A DNA stretch of 64,000 nt, taken from Hydnum rufescens UP504 (taxonomy: Eukaryota > Basidiomycota > Agaricomycetes > Cantharellales > Hydnaceae). The DNA is taken from positions 62,001-126,000 of the forward strand of contig MU128931.1 in NCBI GenBank assembly GCA_014904985.1, written 5' to 3'. Shown piece by piece: positions 1 to 12,925 of this stretch; position 1 is the first letter of the stretch; the number at the start of each line of letters is the position of its first letter. The notes below the pieces were generated by a model. The model did no database searches and was not told where the DNA came from. It was given only the letters and a program-made list of their open reading frames with translations. The translations under genes were made by a program, and so were the position numbers.

Positions 1-1815
1 CTGGAGGACATTCCTGTTCATGCCATCAAGACAGGGATGCTCTACGATGGCGGAACAATTGCAAAGGTTGTTCAACGTATCACCAGCCATTTCGAAGCAA
101 ATGGAAAATCCCCTCTCGTAGTGGATCCTGTGATTGTATCTACCTCTGGATATCGTCTGTTGGATGCTTCCGCCACCGATGCTATGCGGCTTGACTTGAT
201 GCCCTTGGCAGCTATAGTCACACCCAATATTCCAGAGGCCGAATATCTCCTCTCGGCCAGTGGATATGCGGAAATCGGTTCCATCCCAGCCATGAAGCTT
301 GCCGCTGAACGTCTGGCAGCGGGTGGCCACACGGCTATTCTTGTTAAAGGAGGCCACTTGGTGATTCATTCTGAACAGCTTGATCAGCTAGATGTCAGCG
401 ACTGCGTAATCGAATACGCTGATATGTGCAATCCTGATTATCCCAAGATTCTTCGCGCTGCGAATGGCCCATGCAACGACATTCATAGTGATTTGGTCGT
501 AGATGTGCTCTTTGAACCAAATCCAACCAAGAGGGTGCAGCCCTTTACTCTATTCGCTCGTCATCGCATCACCACCAAAAGGACTCATGGAACTGGATGC
601 ACGCTTAGCGCGGCTATTGCTTGTGAACTGGCTAAAGGGCAATCAGGCATGCCTTTTCGTTTCTTGCGGACCATGTGGATTAACCGGTATGGTGTGCAGT
701 ATTGGCAGCGACGAGATTGGCAATAACATACACCCATATGGGTATTGCTACCGCATTGCCCGTTGGTCGTGGCCATGGTCCTCTCAACCATTTGCATTCC
801 TTAATCACCCGCGTTGTCCCCCAGTATGCCTGGTGTTCATTGGTCACTGTTCATCCGCACTCATGATAATTGTCCCAACTTTTTCAGAGTGACGGCGCAC
901 TCGCCGTTCCCATTCGTCGCTTCCTTGATTAGAGAGAACCAGGAGACGTGGGACGGCTATGTAAAGCATCCTTTTGTACAGCAAATTGGCAGGGGAACAC
1001 TGCCCAAGGAGTGCTTCATACATTTCATCAAGTTGAGTTATTGCTATTCTCGGGACTCTTGAGTGATTGAATCTATCTTTTTGGTGTTAGGCAAGATTAT
1101 TTGTATTTAAAGTATTATGCCCGGGCGCATGGGTGTGCTTGATCGCGATGCGTATATGCCCAAATCTAACAGCAGTTAAAATATTTCAGGCTGCTGGCAG
1201 CAAAAGCAAGTGATATTTTGTCCATCCAAAGCTCAGCCACCATCATGTTGCAGGTCGCGCGTGAGAGTAAGATGCTCGAGTCCTTTTGCGTGGAATGGGG
1301 GCTGTCATCCTCGGAAATTGCTACTACTCCCGAATCCACCGTCACCGCTGCGTACGGGTCCTTCATTCTTGATTCAGGATTAAAAGGCGATGATGTATCT
1401 CTCCTTGTGGCCCTAGCAGCTTGTCTGCTTGGATATGGGGAGGTGGGGCTGTGGCTTGCCTATAAGTCTCAGCATGCAGAAAGTGGGACCATTCTTGAAG
1501 GGAATCCTTATCGCAAGTATGTACTCTGTCACTGGAGTGCCAGCTCGGGCCAATAACTGATATTATGAACAGGTGGGTAGAAGACTATTCTGGCCAGGAA
1601 TATCAGGCTGCTTGTTGTGAAGGAATATGTATGAGCCATTGCCTCAAGTCATCCACTCTTCTCACACCCTCCATTCATGCAATTCAGATACATTAGAAGC
1701 CCGGATAGCGGCTGATCCTCCTTCTCCCTCTCGTTTCCGTGAGCTGAGCAAGATATGGTCCAGATGTGTGGAGTTGGAGAAAGGGTTCTGGGATATGGCT
1801 ATCTCTCTGTCATAG
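1..1815 (+). CDS. THI20: Thiamine biosynthesis bifunctional HMP kinase / TenA protein (5' partial)
   Basis: Phosphorylates hydroxymethylpyrimidine (phosphate) for thiamine synthesis; the C-terminal TenA/THI-4 domain is a thiaminase II-type salvage hydrolase. The window opens inside the ThiD-like kinase: HAIKTGMLYDGG, then LVVDPVIVSTSG, TPNIPEAEYL, ILVKGGH and the anion-hole motif THGTGCTLSAAIA. A linker (GIATALPVGRGHGPLNH) leads to TenA (NQETWDGYVKHPFVQQI, then QDYLYLKYYARAHG, ending KGFWDMAISLS). Splicing is inferred: exon 1 ends 646, a GC-AG intron spans 647-699, and another intron spans 824-887, with further small introns near 1032-1091, 1133-1189, 1516-1572 and 1629-1689. The kinase N-terminus lies upstream of the window. 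Fusion of the two domains is usual in fungi. The family call is firm; THI20 rather than a paralogue (THI21/22 in yeast) is inferred from the fusion. Confidence 0.9.
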
Positions 1816-2915
1816 AACCTTTATTATAGCATTTTGCACCAAAGTGTGGAATTGGGCTCTGAAGAGTGTCAGTGCTTGGTGGTGTATGTGCATTACGTAA
1901 TCAAGCATAGGTCTGTCTCATCTAGGGCAAGCAGGACCACACCTAGGAGATTGGGATCTACCAGTAGATTAGGCCAAGACCAGGGACTACACAGATGTTC
2001 TTACTTTCCCATTTTCTTAGTTTCTTCGCTCACGCTCAGAACTTAAGCAATGTGACAGTCACATCTCAGTAACATCTCCGAGAATGGGAGCCAATATGTG
2101 AGATAGGGAGGATTTGAAAAAAAGAATTACCGATGGCTGTCCTCGGGTCCATCTCGTGCCTGCGGACAGCTCTAGGAATTGGAAGACTCTTGGAGACCCA
2201 AAAGCCCATAGTGCACATCATTACCCTGTAGTACTAGTATGACCTGCCGATGTATCCAGAGCGACAACATGGCGATCGATATCTTGGTAACCAGCCAACA
2301 TAGCCGTGCGCTGCGGTGACCAATTTCAGCATCCTTGTTCAATAGTGGGATGGATTCTGCACCTTGCTGCGAGACTAAAGAGGGTGGAAACGATCGTTCC
2401 TATTCTTTTCCGTGCGAAAAAGAAACAACCCGACAGTGTCAACAACACGTGGGACAGCGCTTAAGGTTGCAAGCGCGTCTCCAAAAAAAAGGCAAAAACC
2501 CAGGAGGGACAGGAGACACCGAGAGCGGGGGACGAGGCCATAGGGGCTGTCACGCTGCTTGAGAGAATTGAGCTTGAAGAGAATTTTCCCAAAATTTGCT
2601 GGGGGGTTATATCCGGCCAAGTCCGGAGATATCCTTGAGGACTATCGTCTGCCCATTACCTGGGCTGAACTTCCTATCCCTCTGTCCCATCTCGTCGCTC
2701 CTCAGCGAAGGGGCACAAGTCTCGTACTTCCTCGCACGGCTCCTAGCAAGCCTGCTGGCAGGTCCATTTGACCCCATCACCCGAATTTTTTGTCATCTCG
2801 TAAAGGCACCTCTTGTGCTCGAAAAAACAGCAACATCCTCTTGTTCTCATCGTGAGCGGTTCTAGCACATGCAGTAGGGGACCTGGAGCGCTCATAAAAA
2901 TGACCATGCCTAGAA
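1816..2915. other. Intergenic region between THI20 and eIF4G
   Basis: About 1.1 kb with no convincing coding sequence; the short open frames show no conserved motif and no splice-compatible continuation. It should hold the THI20 3' end and the promoter and 5' leader of the eIF4G gene. The last ~250 bases are rich in short pyrimidine runs (CTC, TCTT), as often seen before strongly expressed fungal genes. No clear TATA box was identified. Confidence 0.5.
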
Positions 2916-5900
2916 ATGAGCAAATCCTCTATCCAGACTCCTCAGACAATCAAGGCCCCAAACGCAGCTATTCCAGCACAATCGTCGCAGCCTCGTGCCG
3001 TCTCTGCCGCCTCTGCCTGGGCCAAAGGCCCCCCTGCTGTCACTAACTCCACCAGTACTCCCGTTCCCGTTGTTGCATCGCCCTCTGTTAGCGCTCGGTC
3101 TCAGTCTCCCAGTAATGGAACAGGTCCCCGAGCAAACCACTCTCGCAAGCCTAGCGCCCTTGGCCCCGGCCAACCCCTCCCCAAGGATAGCGTTACAATG
3201 CCCAAAAACATTCCCACAGGCAAACGTGAGTAACCGACGTCTCCTTTCACATGTGCGGGGATGCACACGCGATCTTACCCATTCCTTCCCTCCAGCGACG
3301 GCGGCGCTCAACTTTGGTTCCATAAGTGATGACAATTCGTCGATATCTGCATCCCTTGCCAATCCACCACCGATATTGGAAGTACCCAGTGTTCCGACAT
3401 TTGGCACTCTCAAAGCAGAACCTTCTGCGAGCATCGCCAAGTCTCCGACTCCGACTCCACCTGCTACTGTCTCGGCGTCTGGTACATCAAATGCCGCCCC
3501 AAAGCCTCGTGCCAAGGTGAACGTTGCGGCGTTATTTCAGGGCACCAGTGCGGCGGTCGGTACTTCTTCACCCTCCACTTCCTCACCGTCACCCGCTCCC
3601 AGTACACTTCCCCGTCGAGATAATTCCGCCTCGAACTCTCCTGCTCTATCCCCAACTCAGCGCCAGACGAACTTACCAACCCCGAATACGAGTTATTATC
3701 ACCAGGGTCCAGGAAATCTACGGCAGCCCCCTTCAAGTGGGCCTCGCTCACCTCAATTTTCGAGAGCCCAGCCTCTTGGAAGTGGTAACACTGGCCCTGG
3801 CGGCGGACAGAACTCAGCTCGTCCTGGACCTCCACAATCCAATGGGAGCCATCCATCACAGGTTAATGCTGCTCATGCTAACGGTGCTCCGATGAATAGC
3901 CCTCGAATGATGCCTAATCAACTGCCCCAGCAGCATTGGGCATATTACTCTCCACCATATCAAGGTACTCAGCATCGTCCGCACGAGGCTGGCATCTACC
4001 CTCAATATTCCGGTTATTACTCGCCTGATTATGCCATGCAACCTCAGTGGCCACCTTACGGCGTCTCTATGCCCTCGCACCAATCCCCTATACCCCCTCA
4101 ACAACTTCACCCTCATCCGCATCCTCTTCCCCAACAAGCACCTATCCCGCCTTCCCCTCGTAATGCCCAGCTCCCGCCTCCCCCTACGCCCACTCATGCC
4201 CCTACGACTTCTACGCCAGCAACTCCGACGATACCAAATCGCACGATTCCCGCTTCGATGTCGCCTCCTGTCAATGGACAATTATCAAAAACCGCTACGC
4301 CTTTTCAGCCTCGAAATCCAAATCGGAGTAGTGCCGCCATTCAGATTAAACGCCCAGATGGGCAGCCAGTAGAAATCGCGTCTGCATCTCCAAGTAAAGG
4401 TGCTCAATCATCACACCAGCGCACCCCATCCACTATGTCTTCTCTCCCACCATCCATCAGTGAAGAAGCTAAGAAATCTACCCCAGTTCGACTGGAGTCT
4501 CCCGTCGATCGTGAAAAGCGCCTGCAGGCGGAAGCTGAGAAGCTGAAGGCAGAAGAAGAAGCCAAGGCGAAAAAGGTGGCGGAAGAGAAAGCTGCCGCCC
4601 TTAAGGAGGAGGAGGAAGAGAAGGCACGGCTTGCTCTGGAACAGAAGGCCAAAGAGGAGGCAGAAGCCAGGGCCAAGGCCGAGGAGGAACAGCGACTCCG
4701 CCTAATCAAGGAGAAGCAAGAAGCCGAAGCCAAGGAGAAGGAACGCCTTCGACTTGAGGAAGAGGCTCGTATAGCCAAGGAGAAGGAGGAGCGGGAGCAG
4801 GCAGAGAAAGAGGAGGCAATGCGTCTCGCCAAGCTCAAGGCAGAAGAAGAGGCTGCTGCTGCTGCTGCTGCTGCTGCTACTGCCGCCACCGAGGCGGCGG
4901 CGGCGGCGGCCGAGGCAGCGGCTGAGAAGGCTCGGGAAGCTGACGTTGCCGCTATCTCAGCAAGAGCAGAAGCAGAACGGGCAGAGGCAGAACGTGCAAC
5001 TCGCGAGGCGGAAGACAAAGCTCGAGTAGATGCTGCTACTTCTGCTCCTGCTTTCTCATCACCTCTTTCCACTAGTACGCTCCCTAACAAACCTCTCTCC
5101 TCGAACGGCATTGGATCAAAGCGACCCGTTCCTGGACATCTCGACCTCAGTAATGCTACTATTGCCAACGGCTCGCCCGCTCCTCGGTCTGCTCTAGCTT
5201 CTGCCCGTATTATCGAAGACCTGGACAGCGTATTCTATCCTGATGGTACTAGAAGTCCTCATCCAGAGCTCAACGTTAATGCTGAGAAGGGTAAATTCCG
5301 GTATGTCGAACTATGAATCCGAATTCTAGTGTGGGTTGTGACACCGTCGCCTCCAGCTACGATCGCGATTTCCTTTTGCAATTCATGGAAATATGCACAG
5401 ATAAGCCTGACTCGCTGCCGGCACTGGATCCTCTAGGTATCGAAAAGGACCCCAACAGTACCGTCAGTGGCCGACCACAAAGACCTCGGGCTATGGGTTC
5501 CATGCCTCCACCCAGTAATCGGCCTGCCTCCATGAGTGGCTTGGGACTTAATGCACCGTTCGGTGCCAAAAGCTCTTTCGGTGGTGGGATGGGCAACTTT
5601 CAACCCCCAACTAAAAGCAGCGCGGATCGCTTCACTGCTTCTAGCAGTGGTATGAGGAGCGTTACAATGGGTGGTCCTGGGTTCGCTAGTGGTGTCGGAC
5701 GGGGAGCCCCTCCCCTGGTCCGGTCGTCTAGTCAGGGTGGTGTAGGAGGCGTCATTCCACCAAGTCCTAAGGAAGTAGGCCCACATTCCACCCATCGCAC
5801 GCGTAGTTCCCGTGGTAAAGGCCGTCCAGAGAAGTCAGGCAACGCTGGCCCTCCCGGCGGCTCGCATTTCAATAGCCCCTCAATTGGAAATACACCTCTG

Positions 5901-7998
5901 GAGCCCGTTGTCCCCCTTACCCAGACTGCCGATCGTTGGGTCCCCGCTACCATAAATGCTACTCCAGCTACCGCAGACTCAACCGAGATTGTCGAGCGGA
6001 AGGTCAAGGCGCTGCTCAACAAGCTTACTATGGAACGTTTTGAGAGTATCTCTGACCAGGTTATCGCGTGGGCCAACAAATCCGAGAAAGAAAATGACGG
6101 TCACACTCTCATCCTTGTCATTCGTCTAGTCTTTGAGAAAGCCACCGATGAAGCTGCATGGTCGGAGATGTACGCGCGTCTGTGCCGGAAGATGATGGAA
6201 AAGATAAGCCCTGAAGTCCAGGACGATAGTGTGAAAGGCACTGACGGACGACCGATTGCTGGAGGGCAGCTGTTCCGCAAATACCTACTCAATCGGTGTC
6301 AAGAAGATTTCGAGCGAGGGTGGTCTGCCAAGGAGGCAACTGCTGCTGCCGCCCTTGATAAGGCCGCGGATGACAAAGCCCAGAAAGAGGCTCACGAGGC
6401 TAGTGGAGGCACAAAGGAGGGCGAGGCAGCATTGTACTCTGATGAGTATTATGCAGCGGAGAAGGCCAAGCGACGTGGTCTGGGTCTTGTCAAGTTCATC
6501 GGTGAACTGTTCAAGCTTCAGATGTTGACAGAGCGTATCATGCACGAGTGCATCAAGAAGCTCCTTTCTAACGTCGAAGACCCAGAAGAAGAGGAGATCG
6601 AGAGTTTGTGTCGATTGCTCATTACGGTTGGCCAGGCTCTGGACACGTCTAAGGCCCGATATCATATGGACATTTATTTCACGCGGATGAACGACCTTGC
6701 TGGGAATAAGAATATCAGCTCTCGAATGCGCTTCATGTTACAGGCACGTTTTTCTCGAGGTCTTTTCATGGCCTACTGGACATTAATGCTGCGTCCCCCG
6801 TATAGGATGTTATTGAGATGCGCGGCCGTAAATGGGTTCCACGGAATGCCGTCGCAGCGCCATCTACCATTTCTCAAGTACATGCCGACGTAAGTGGCAA
6901 GGCTGCATATTGCGTGGATTCTTGTTCTAAATATCCCCGTCACTCTCTCTATAGGCTGCAAAGGATCAGGCTGTGAAAGACAGGGAGTCTTATCAACGGC
7001 AACAGATGGGCGGTTCGATGTCACGCGGTGGATCGCGCCGGGGTGATCACCGAAGAGACGAATTTTCTGCTGATGGCTGGAACGTTGCTGGTGGTAGCAC
7101 AGCGCCTAAACCTCCGGCGAAAGCCGGAGATCTCACCAACTTTGGTAAGATCAACAAAGCACCTTCCCTGCAAACGTTCGGCCCGTCGAGTGTGTACGCC
7201 AAGAAAGGAGACGGAAAGCGTGATACTCCCCCTCCACTTTCCCGTACCGCCTCTTCTGCTAACAAGTTTTCAGCGCTTGGTGGTTCTGACGCTCAGGTGG
7301 AGCCTCCCGCTACGACTTCATCGAGTCGTGCACCGAGTCGGAAACCCAGTATCGATCTTGGGCCTGGTGGCTTGCCTGAAGCCACCACTTCCGGCCGTAA
7401 GAAGATACAGCTTCTGCCTCGCAGTGTACCGCAGGAAGGTGCTGAAGTCGCTGAGGTTGATGAAGGTGTTGAGGCTGATGAAGTTGCAGAGGATGCTGAG
7501 GATGTGGACGGTGATGAAGTTGCAGGCGCCGCGAATGAATCCGAACCCACAATGACGGACGCGCAAGCGGACGCACGGATAGAGGAAGACATCAAGGAGT
7601 TCTGGAACGGTCGTAATATCGATGAGGCCAGGCACTACTTCGAAAACCTCCAGACGGAGCATAAACAGCGTCTAGTATCGAAACTGGTCTCGTCGGCATT
7701 GGACAAAAAGGAGAACGATGTTATTTTGGTCGCGGAACTGTTCAGCAGCGTGGCTGACGGGCACTTCTGTTCCGAGGACACCTTCGAACAGGGTCTGCTC
7801 CTCACTGTTGAATCTGTCGATGATATTTCGGTCGATGTACCCAAGGCGTACTCGTACGTTGCTCGGCTTCTCCACGGCTCTAAACTTCCCCGAACCATCA
7901 TCGAGTCCCTGGCATCCAAGATCGCCGTTGAAGGAGACCCCTTAGTTCCACCTTCCCAGAAGCTTCTCAAAGAATATGAGAAACTCACCTCAGATTAA
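2916..7998 (+). CDS. Translation initiation factor eIF4G
   Basis: Scaffold of the cap-binding complex that links eIF4E, eIF4A and poly(A)-binding protein. Five exons are inferred: 2916-3225, 3296-5300, 5357-6743, 6806-6889 and 6955-7998, summing to 1609 codons in frame. In order: a Ser/Pro/Gln-rich N-terminal third; a charged E/K/A-rich coiled-coil-like segment (about 4495-5030) with an alanine run; the eIF4E-binding motif YDRDFLLQF at 5358, which matches YxxxxL-phi; a MIF4G domain (about residues 980-1240: ERKVKALLNKLTMERFES, RRGLGLVKFIGELFKL, FMLQ/DVIEMRGRKWVPRN); and a C-terminal MA3 domain (about 1459-1609, EEDIKEFWNGRNIDEA onward). Intron 3 (6744-6805) is GC-AG. The start ATG at 2916 is the first in-frame Met. 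The fungal paralogues TIF4631/TIF4632 cannot be told apart here, so no symbol is given. Confidence 0.96.
4845..4925 (+). repeat. GCT/GCG trinucleotide-rich alanine tract in eIF4G
   Basis: Runs of gct and gcg codons (gaggctgctgctgct..., then gaggcggcggcggcggcg) encode an Ala-rich stretch inside the charged coiled-coil-like segment of eIF4G. This is a coding microsatellite and a likely length-polymorphic site. Confidence 0.85.
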
Positions 7999-8283
7999 TC
8001 GTCATACCCACCATTCTGCCCCTCTTTAGATCTAACTCAGCGCATGTCACTTAGCCCCTCCGTTGTCATCTCATCCTCATTCACGTCTCATTTTGCTTTT
8101 TCTTCAACCTTACATTCGCATATTTTCCTGCTCATATTTATTCATTCATCGTTCTCTCCCTTTACCAGACAATATTTTTGCAGCGGGGTCTTTTAGTACA
8201 TTGCCAAATCTAGTCTGACCCTCAAGGCCTAATGATGCCGTTAGCAGGGTTTTTGTGTGCGCCTCAGTGGCTGTGCGCACTTT

Positions 8284-10545
8284 TCAGTACACATTCCAAA
8301 TATCGTGAGGAAGTGCTGTTCTCATCACTGGAGACGCAATGAAAGAAGATTCGGTTAATTTTGAATATTCTGGACTTCGGAGAGCAAGTTGGATCGAGGG
8401 GGAAAGGCGCCGACCTTTCCAATGTTCAATCGCACTCCTCCGTTGCCATATTCCCAGTGGATTATTCGCATCCGTAATGATCCAACGCGATAGCTCGGTG
8501 GTATTTTTCGCGTAGTGGGCACCAAGGACAGAGGTGATGGGGATTTCTCGATGATCTAACTGGTTCAGGAAGTGCCGTCGAATGACAGTGTTGAGGTAAT
8601 CTGTCTTCTTGGCCGTGCGGAACTTGAACGGTGCTGAAGACAGTGTGCAAAAGAATACCTGGTTTGTCATTACAGAATGTTTAGCACACAAGTTTGGGAT
8701 TTAGGATGGGTGACAAGGAACGATGCTTGGGAGGTCGAATATAAAAGACGCACTATGTTCATCAGCTCTTTTGGGGGGAGCTTTCCCTGAGCGATCCCAT
8801 GATCATGAAATATTCGACACTGGGCGAAAACCGCGAGAAGAGTGGCTAGTATAGCATGTGCTGCATCATCATGCACCGTTCCAGCATAGTTCTGCAGCGT
8901 CAAAATGGATGAGCGTTAGGTGATGAACACGCATCGAGGGAGATAAGTCTAGTGGTGACAGCGGGACATACCACGGCGACGACGCCTGTTGGATCTAGGA
9001 TCTCCTTCAGGTCTTCCCAGAACTCGATTGTGAAAAGATGCGGTGGCACACCACCACCGGAGAAACAATCGTGAATTATGAAATCGAATCGTGTATCATC
9101 GTCGATGGCGACGTTCGCACCGTGCCGTTGCCGACGAGCTGCGGCTCGTGTTGACACCCATCTTCTTGCATCCTCAAGGTACACTTCATCAGGTTTCGAA
9201 AGTGCAAAGTATTTCCGGGCGAGACGATATACAGCGGGATCAATTTCAATTGCTGTCGTGTGGAGACCGTGCGCAATAAACGCATCCAAGGCGATACCGA
9301 CGCCGACACCTCTAATCCCCGAATAAAATAATCCAAGAAAATGATTCATACGGCCTCTTTCTTGTAGTTCATGATCAAAGTTTGGGAGTGAGATGATGAG
9401 ACGCACATATTAAGAACTCGTTCTCGTTTCCGAGGGCTCTGTCGTTCGACGAGCCGTACAGCCTCTTGAAAGATGAAGGCGGAGTAGATGGACTCGCCGA
9501 GTTCTGTTGCGGGCAGACCTTCCGCCCGTGGGACTAACCACTTGCCTCCCAGAAGCGATTGATCGCAACGCATAAAACGGAAGGGACCATCGAGGAAGTC
9601 GGCGATGACTATGGTGCCCGTCACGCTGTGCGCGCGCTCGAGGACGTGGAGAGTGTTGTTGGCCGCGAAGTAGGGGCATGCAGGGGAAGTGCACGGCGGT
9701 TGGATTTGTATTACGAAGGAGAGAATAAGAGGCAGGAGGAAATGTGCGCCCGCGGCGAATGGTAGGCTTTTCGATGATCCATATCTAGATGGGCCTGATC
9801 TTCGCTTTTGCGATTTTCTTTGATCGGGGGTAGAGACCAGAGCTAGGAATGCTGCAGCCGTCGAGGTGACAAACACAAGAAATATATACTTACGGAACGA
9901 ACGGAAGATGTGAGATGAGGAGAGGCCAATATTACATGAAATACCGTACCAAGCTGCAGCTGGTTATTTGGCCTCCAGTGGGAAGATGGTCCCACAATAC
10001 TTGATCTCCCCTTGTGATCGCAAACCAACTCAAGATGCCATTGAATATACGAATTATAGCAGGGTTGAAGATACGCAGGATGGGGAAATTCTGAGAACCA
10101 AGAGGCGAGCTTAGAAGATTGTTCAGTGTTTTATGAAGGAGGCCACAACGATGCTCACGAGGAAATCTGTGAGAATTCCGGCACCTAAGAATAAGATAGG
10201 AATGGCGCCAACGAGCTGAGTGGCAATGGGACCCCAGATCGGGTCTAACCAAGAGCTTGCGCGAGCCCCAACACGGTGTAAAAGAACAGGAGCTACTGCC
10301 AATAAGAGGCTCATGAGAGTCAAAGCCGATCTCGTGTTCACGAAGCGCGGAAGTGAGGCACCAGCGAGACAGACGAGCAGAGATAGAATCGTAAAGTGTA
10401 AAGAAGTCGCTGTACCCCCGTATAATGGGTGCAAGGCGAGTTGCGAGGCTACATTCGAGAGAGAGATGACTGTCGCGAGAGCTATTGACTGGAAGAGATT
10501 TAGCAGGACCCCAGGGGATGACGATCGCGCTGACGGCCCTGGCAT
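8284..10545 (-). CDS. Spermidine-synthase-like methyltransferase with N-terminal membrane segments
   Basis: Reads leftward from ATG at 10545 (MPGPSARSSS). The first ~150 residues hold several hydrophobic helices (SIALATVISLSNVASQLAL, ILSLLVCLAGASL, LMSLLLAVAPVLL, LVGAIPILFLGAGIL). A soluble Rossmann domain follows with the AdoMet-type loop GVGVGIALDAFIAHG, an acidic strand AIEIDPAVYRLARKYF, DARRWV, and FDFIIHDCFSGGGVPPHLFT, which matches the spermine/spermidine synthase fold. It ends near DIWNVY. At least five introns are needed, for example after RERVLNM (near 9400) and after ILDPTGVVAV (near 8970). Membrane-anchored members of this family are common in fungi, and their substrate is generally unknown. 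Polyamine synthesis should therefore not be assumed. The exon joins between 9,880 and 10,140 are uncertain. Confidence 0.8.
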
Positions 10546-11406
10546 CCTTGTCTTTTCCTTGTGCCACACACCCTCTCTCTGCGTATTGAGGAACAATCTC
10601 GGGGTTGCCTTAGTCTCGTAACCGGTCAACTTCGCTCTGGTTACGAGACTAGCGTTACCTCGAATGGGAAGTTCATCATCGGAAACTTGCGCACATGTAC
10701 GTACGCACTCATCCTTGACTTAATGGATCGTCGTCGCCGAGAGTAGCCTATTCAGCTCTAGACCTCGTTCTTTGGTCGCAACCACCTTGCCAATCCCGGA
10801 GCGTTGCTTTGCAGGGTATATTATATAAACTTGTGCTCCATGGTGACGGTGGCTGCCATGAAAATTTATCGTGGTTTCCGACAGCGCCAGGAGGACCATG
10901 CCCATCCTCATAGCATGCCTTAGAGGTATTCCCGGCCATATCTCTAATGTCACTAATCCCCATTAATATCGCTCTCTCATTTGTGTTTCTGGGTTCCTTT
11001 CTCTTCTTCTCCATCCTATTGTTCGTTACAGTATGGTCACTTGCGAGAAAAATTAAGATTTCAATGAGATGGGGAGGATGGTGAAGGAGAAACAAGCCCA
11101 AGGAACAGCTGATGATAGGGAGCCACAAAATCGGTGACAAGTGTTAATGTATTCCAGGGCCTAGAAAGATATTGTACGGAGGTCTACTTATATGGCTCAG
11201 TAGACGATGTTTTCAGGCCTTGTGCTCCAAGTACTTCCTACAGATGGATATCCCGGGTAATAAGGAGATGAGCTTATAATCAAGTACTGAAGTGGAATGA
11301 GCGAGGACATATATAGGAATAGAGAGACTACTCTCACTCTAATTTGGACTCAGTGTGGTACAGGCATCGCATCACTGGTCATTTAGCCTATATTTTGAAT
11401 CTGCAA
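10546..11406. other. Intergenic region between divergent genes
   Basis: About 860 bp shared upstream region of the leftward spermidine-synthase-like gene and the rightward LCMT gene. Open frames here start at non-ATG codons and match nothing recognisable. Both promoters must lie here; no specific element could be assigned. Confidence 0.5.
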
Positions 11407-12684
11407 ATGAGGGGGTCACAATTGCCTTTGATGGAACCTACTGCTTCGGCAAAAGCCATGGATAAGGATGCAGCAATTCGCTCAACAGATAGCGACGCAG
11501 CACAGGCCCGCCTATCGGCAGTCAACAAGGGATATTTTCCGGATGATATTTTCATTCAGCACCTAGTTCAACGTGCTCGTTTCGTGCCCCCTAGACCCCC
11601 ACTCATCAATATTGGCACGTTTGTCCGGTCTACTGCGATCGATGCGCTCGTGAACGCATGGATACACCTGAGTCCTCAGGTTCAGATTGTTAGTCTGGGT
11701 GCTGGGAGTGATACGCGATATTTTAGACTGGCGGTAATTTAGTTGGACTCCCAGACAGGGCATGGCTCACCTTGTTATTGGTTCAGAATGCAGGAAAGCT
11801 TCCTTCGATCGCTCATTACGTCGAACTCGACTTCCCCGAAAACACTTCTCGAAAGGCTGCTGCGATTTTCAGGAATGATGTACTAGGACGTCACGTATTG
11901 GATCGCACGATACGTATGAGCAATCGCCCACAGGGTGCGAGAGAACATTAATGCCTAGGAGCTGTTTTTCAGACCAAGGCGGAATGGAGTTGCGCTCGAA
12001 GCATTACACTCTCCTCCCCGTCGATCTCAGAGGTCCTCCATCCAGCACACTAGGTCCTTTGCTGGCCTCTGGAACCCTCCAGCGCTCGATCCCCACATTG
12101 TTTATATCGGAATGCGTGTTTGTTTACATGCCTTCCTCGGCCTCGAATGCCATCGTTCGGTGGTTCGCAGAGTCATTTGACATCGTTGGGGGGCTGGTGT
12201 ACGAGATGTTCGGTCTGACGGACAGTTTTGGAACCGTTATGCGGTCGAATCTAATGGTGACAAACAATTGTATCAACAGTGTGAAGCGACGGTCGTTCTC
12301 ACTGTATCGTCAATTTTCAGTCTAGAAATGTGGACCTCCCAGGAGTGGATGCTTATCCCACCCTGTCTTCTCAGAGTACGCGGTTCACACACGAACAATT
12401 CTCTCATGCGACATCACTCACTCTTAAGACAATCCGACAAAAATACATTTCACCCTCTGAACTTGATCGGTACGCCCTTTCGCATATCTTTGATTCTTAA
12501 ATTCCTACTTATCTCCTTTTCTTCGTCAAGGATCGCAACCCTGGAGATGCTGGATGAAATTGAGGAGCTCGAACTTGTCCTTGAACATTATGTGATCTCC
12601 TGGGGAGTCAAAGTCGCTCCAGACAGTCAAGCCGAGTGTGCGGCATTCCTCGCATGGGGCCTCAAATTCGAGGAGTCCGAGTAG
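11407..12684 (+). CDS. PPM1: Leucine carboxyl methyltransferase 1 (PP2A methyltransferase)
   Basis: Methylates the C-terminal leucine carboxylate of the PP2A catalytic subunit and so steers holoenzyme assembly; cytosolic. The N-terminal region has [20 protein letters not shown], the AdoMet motif [16 protein letters not shown], the substrate-binding [14 protein letters not shown], and the second acidic strand [11 protein letters not shown]. Near the C-terminus [17 protein letters not shown] followed by SWG is characteristic. Introns are inferred near 11734-11787, 11911-11970, 12256-12321 (join ATG|TCTAGAAATGTG gives [15 protein letters not shown]) and 12472-12530. The start could be ATG 11407 or, equally well, 11431 ([10 protein letters not shown]); both are in frame. 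Length, about 330-340 residues, fits the family. Confidence 0.9.
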
Positions 12685-12925
12685 GATGGTTTGGGACTGG
12701 GCGGAAGCAAATGTCCTTATTTCCGTATTCCCCGAAAGACGAAAAGTAAAAAAAAACTCGCTACTGTTGTGGAGAATGGCTTCACGCCTCCTTCTGACTT
12801 GATGATTTCGATTTCGTGAATACCCAAATGATTTTAGCACAATTTAACATCCGAGTTCGGGACGTAGTCCTGTCTCGCGTCACATTTTGCAGCCGTTGGC
12901 GGTCTTGGTACCACAACACACCATC

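Noticed and set aside
4404..5168. Long Ser/Ala-rich open frame antisense to eIF4G
   Set aside because: It is the complement of the charged E/K/A codon region; codon bias leaves the opposite strand open. It has no motif of its own.
10748..11140. 130-codon minus-strand frame with a hydrophobic start
   Set aside because: Begins at TTG with no ATG for most of its length, no motif, and lies in a divergent promoter region.
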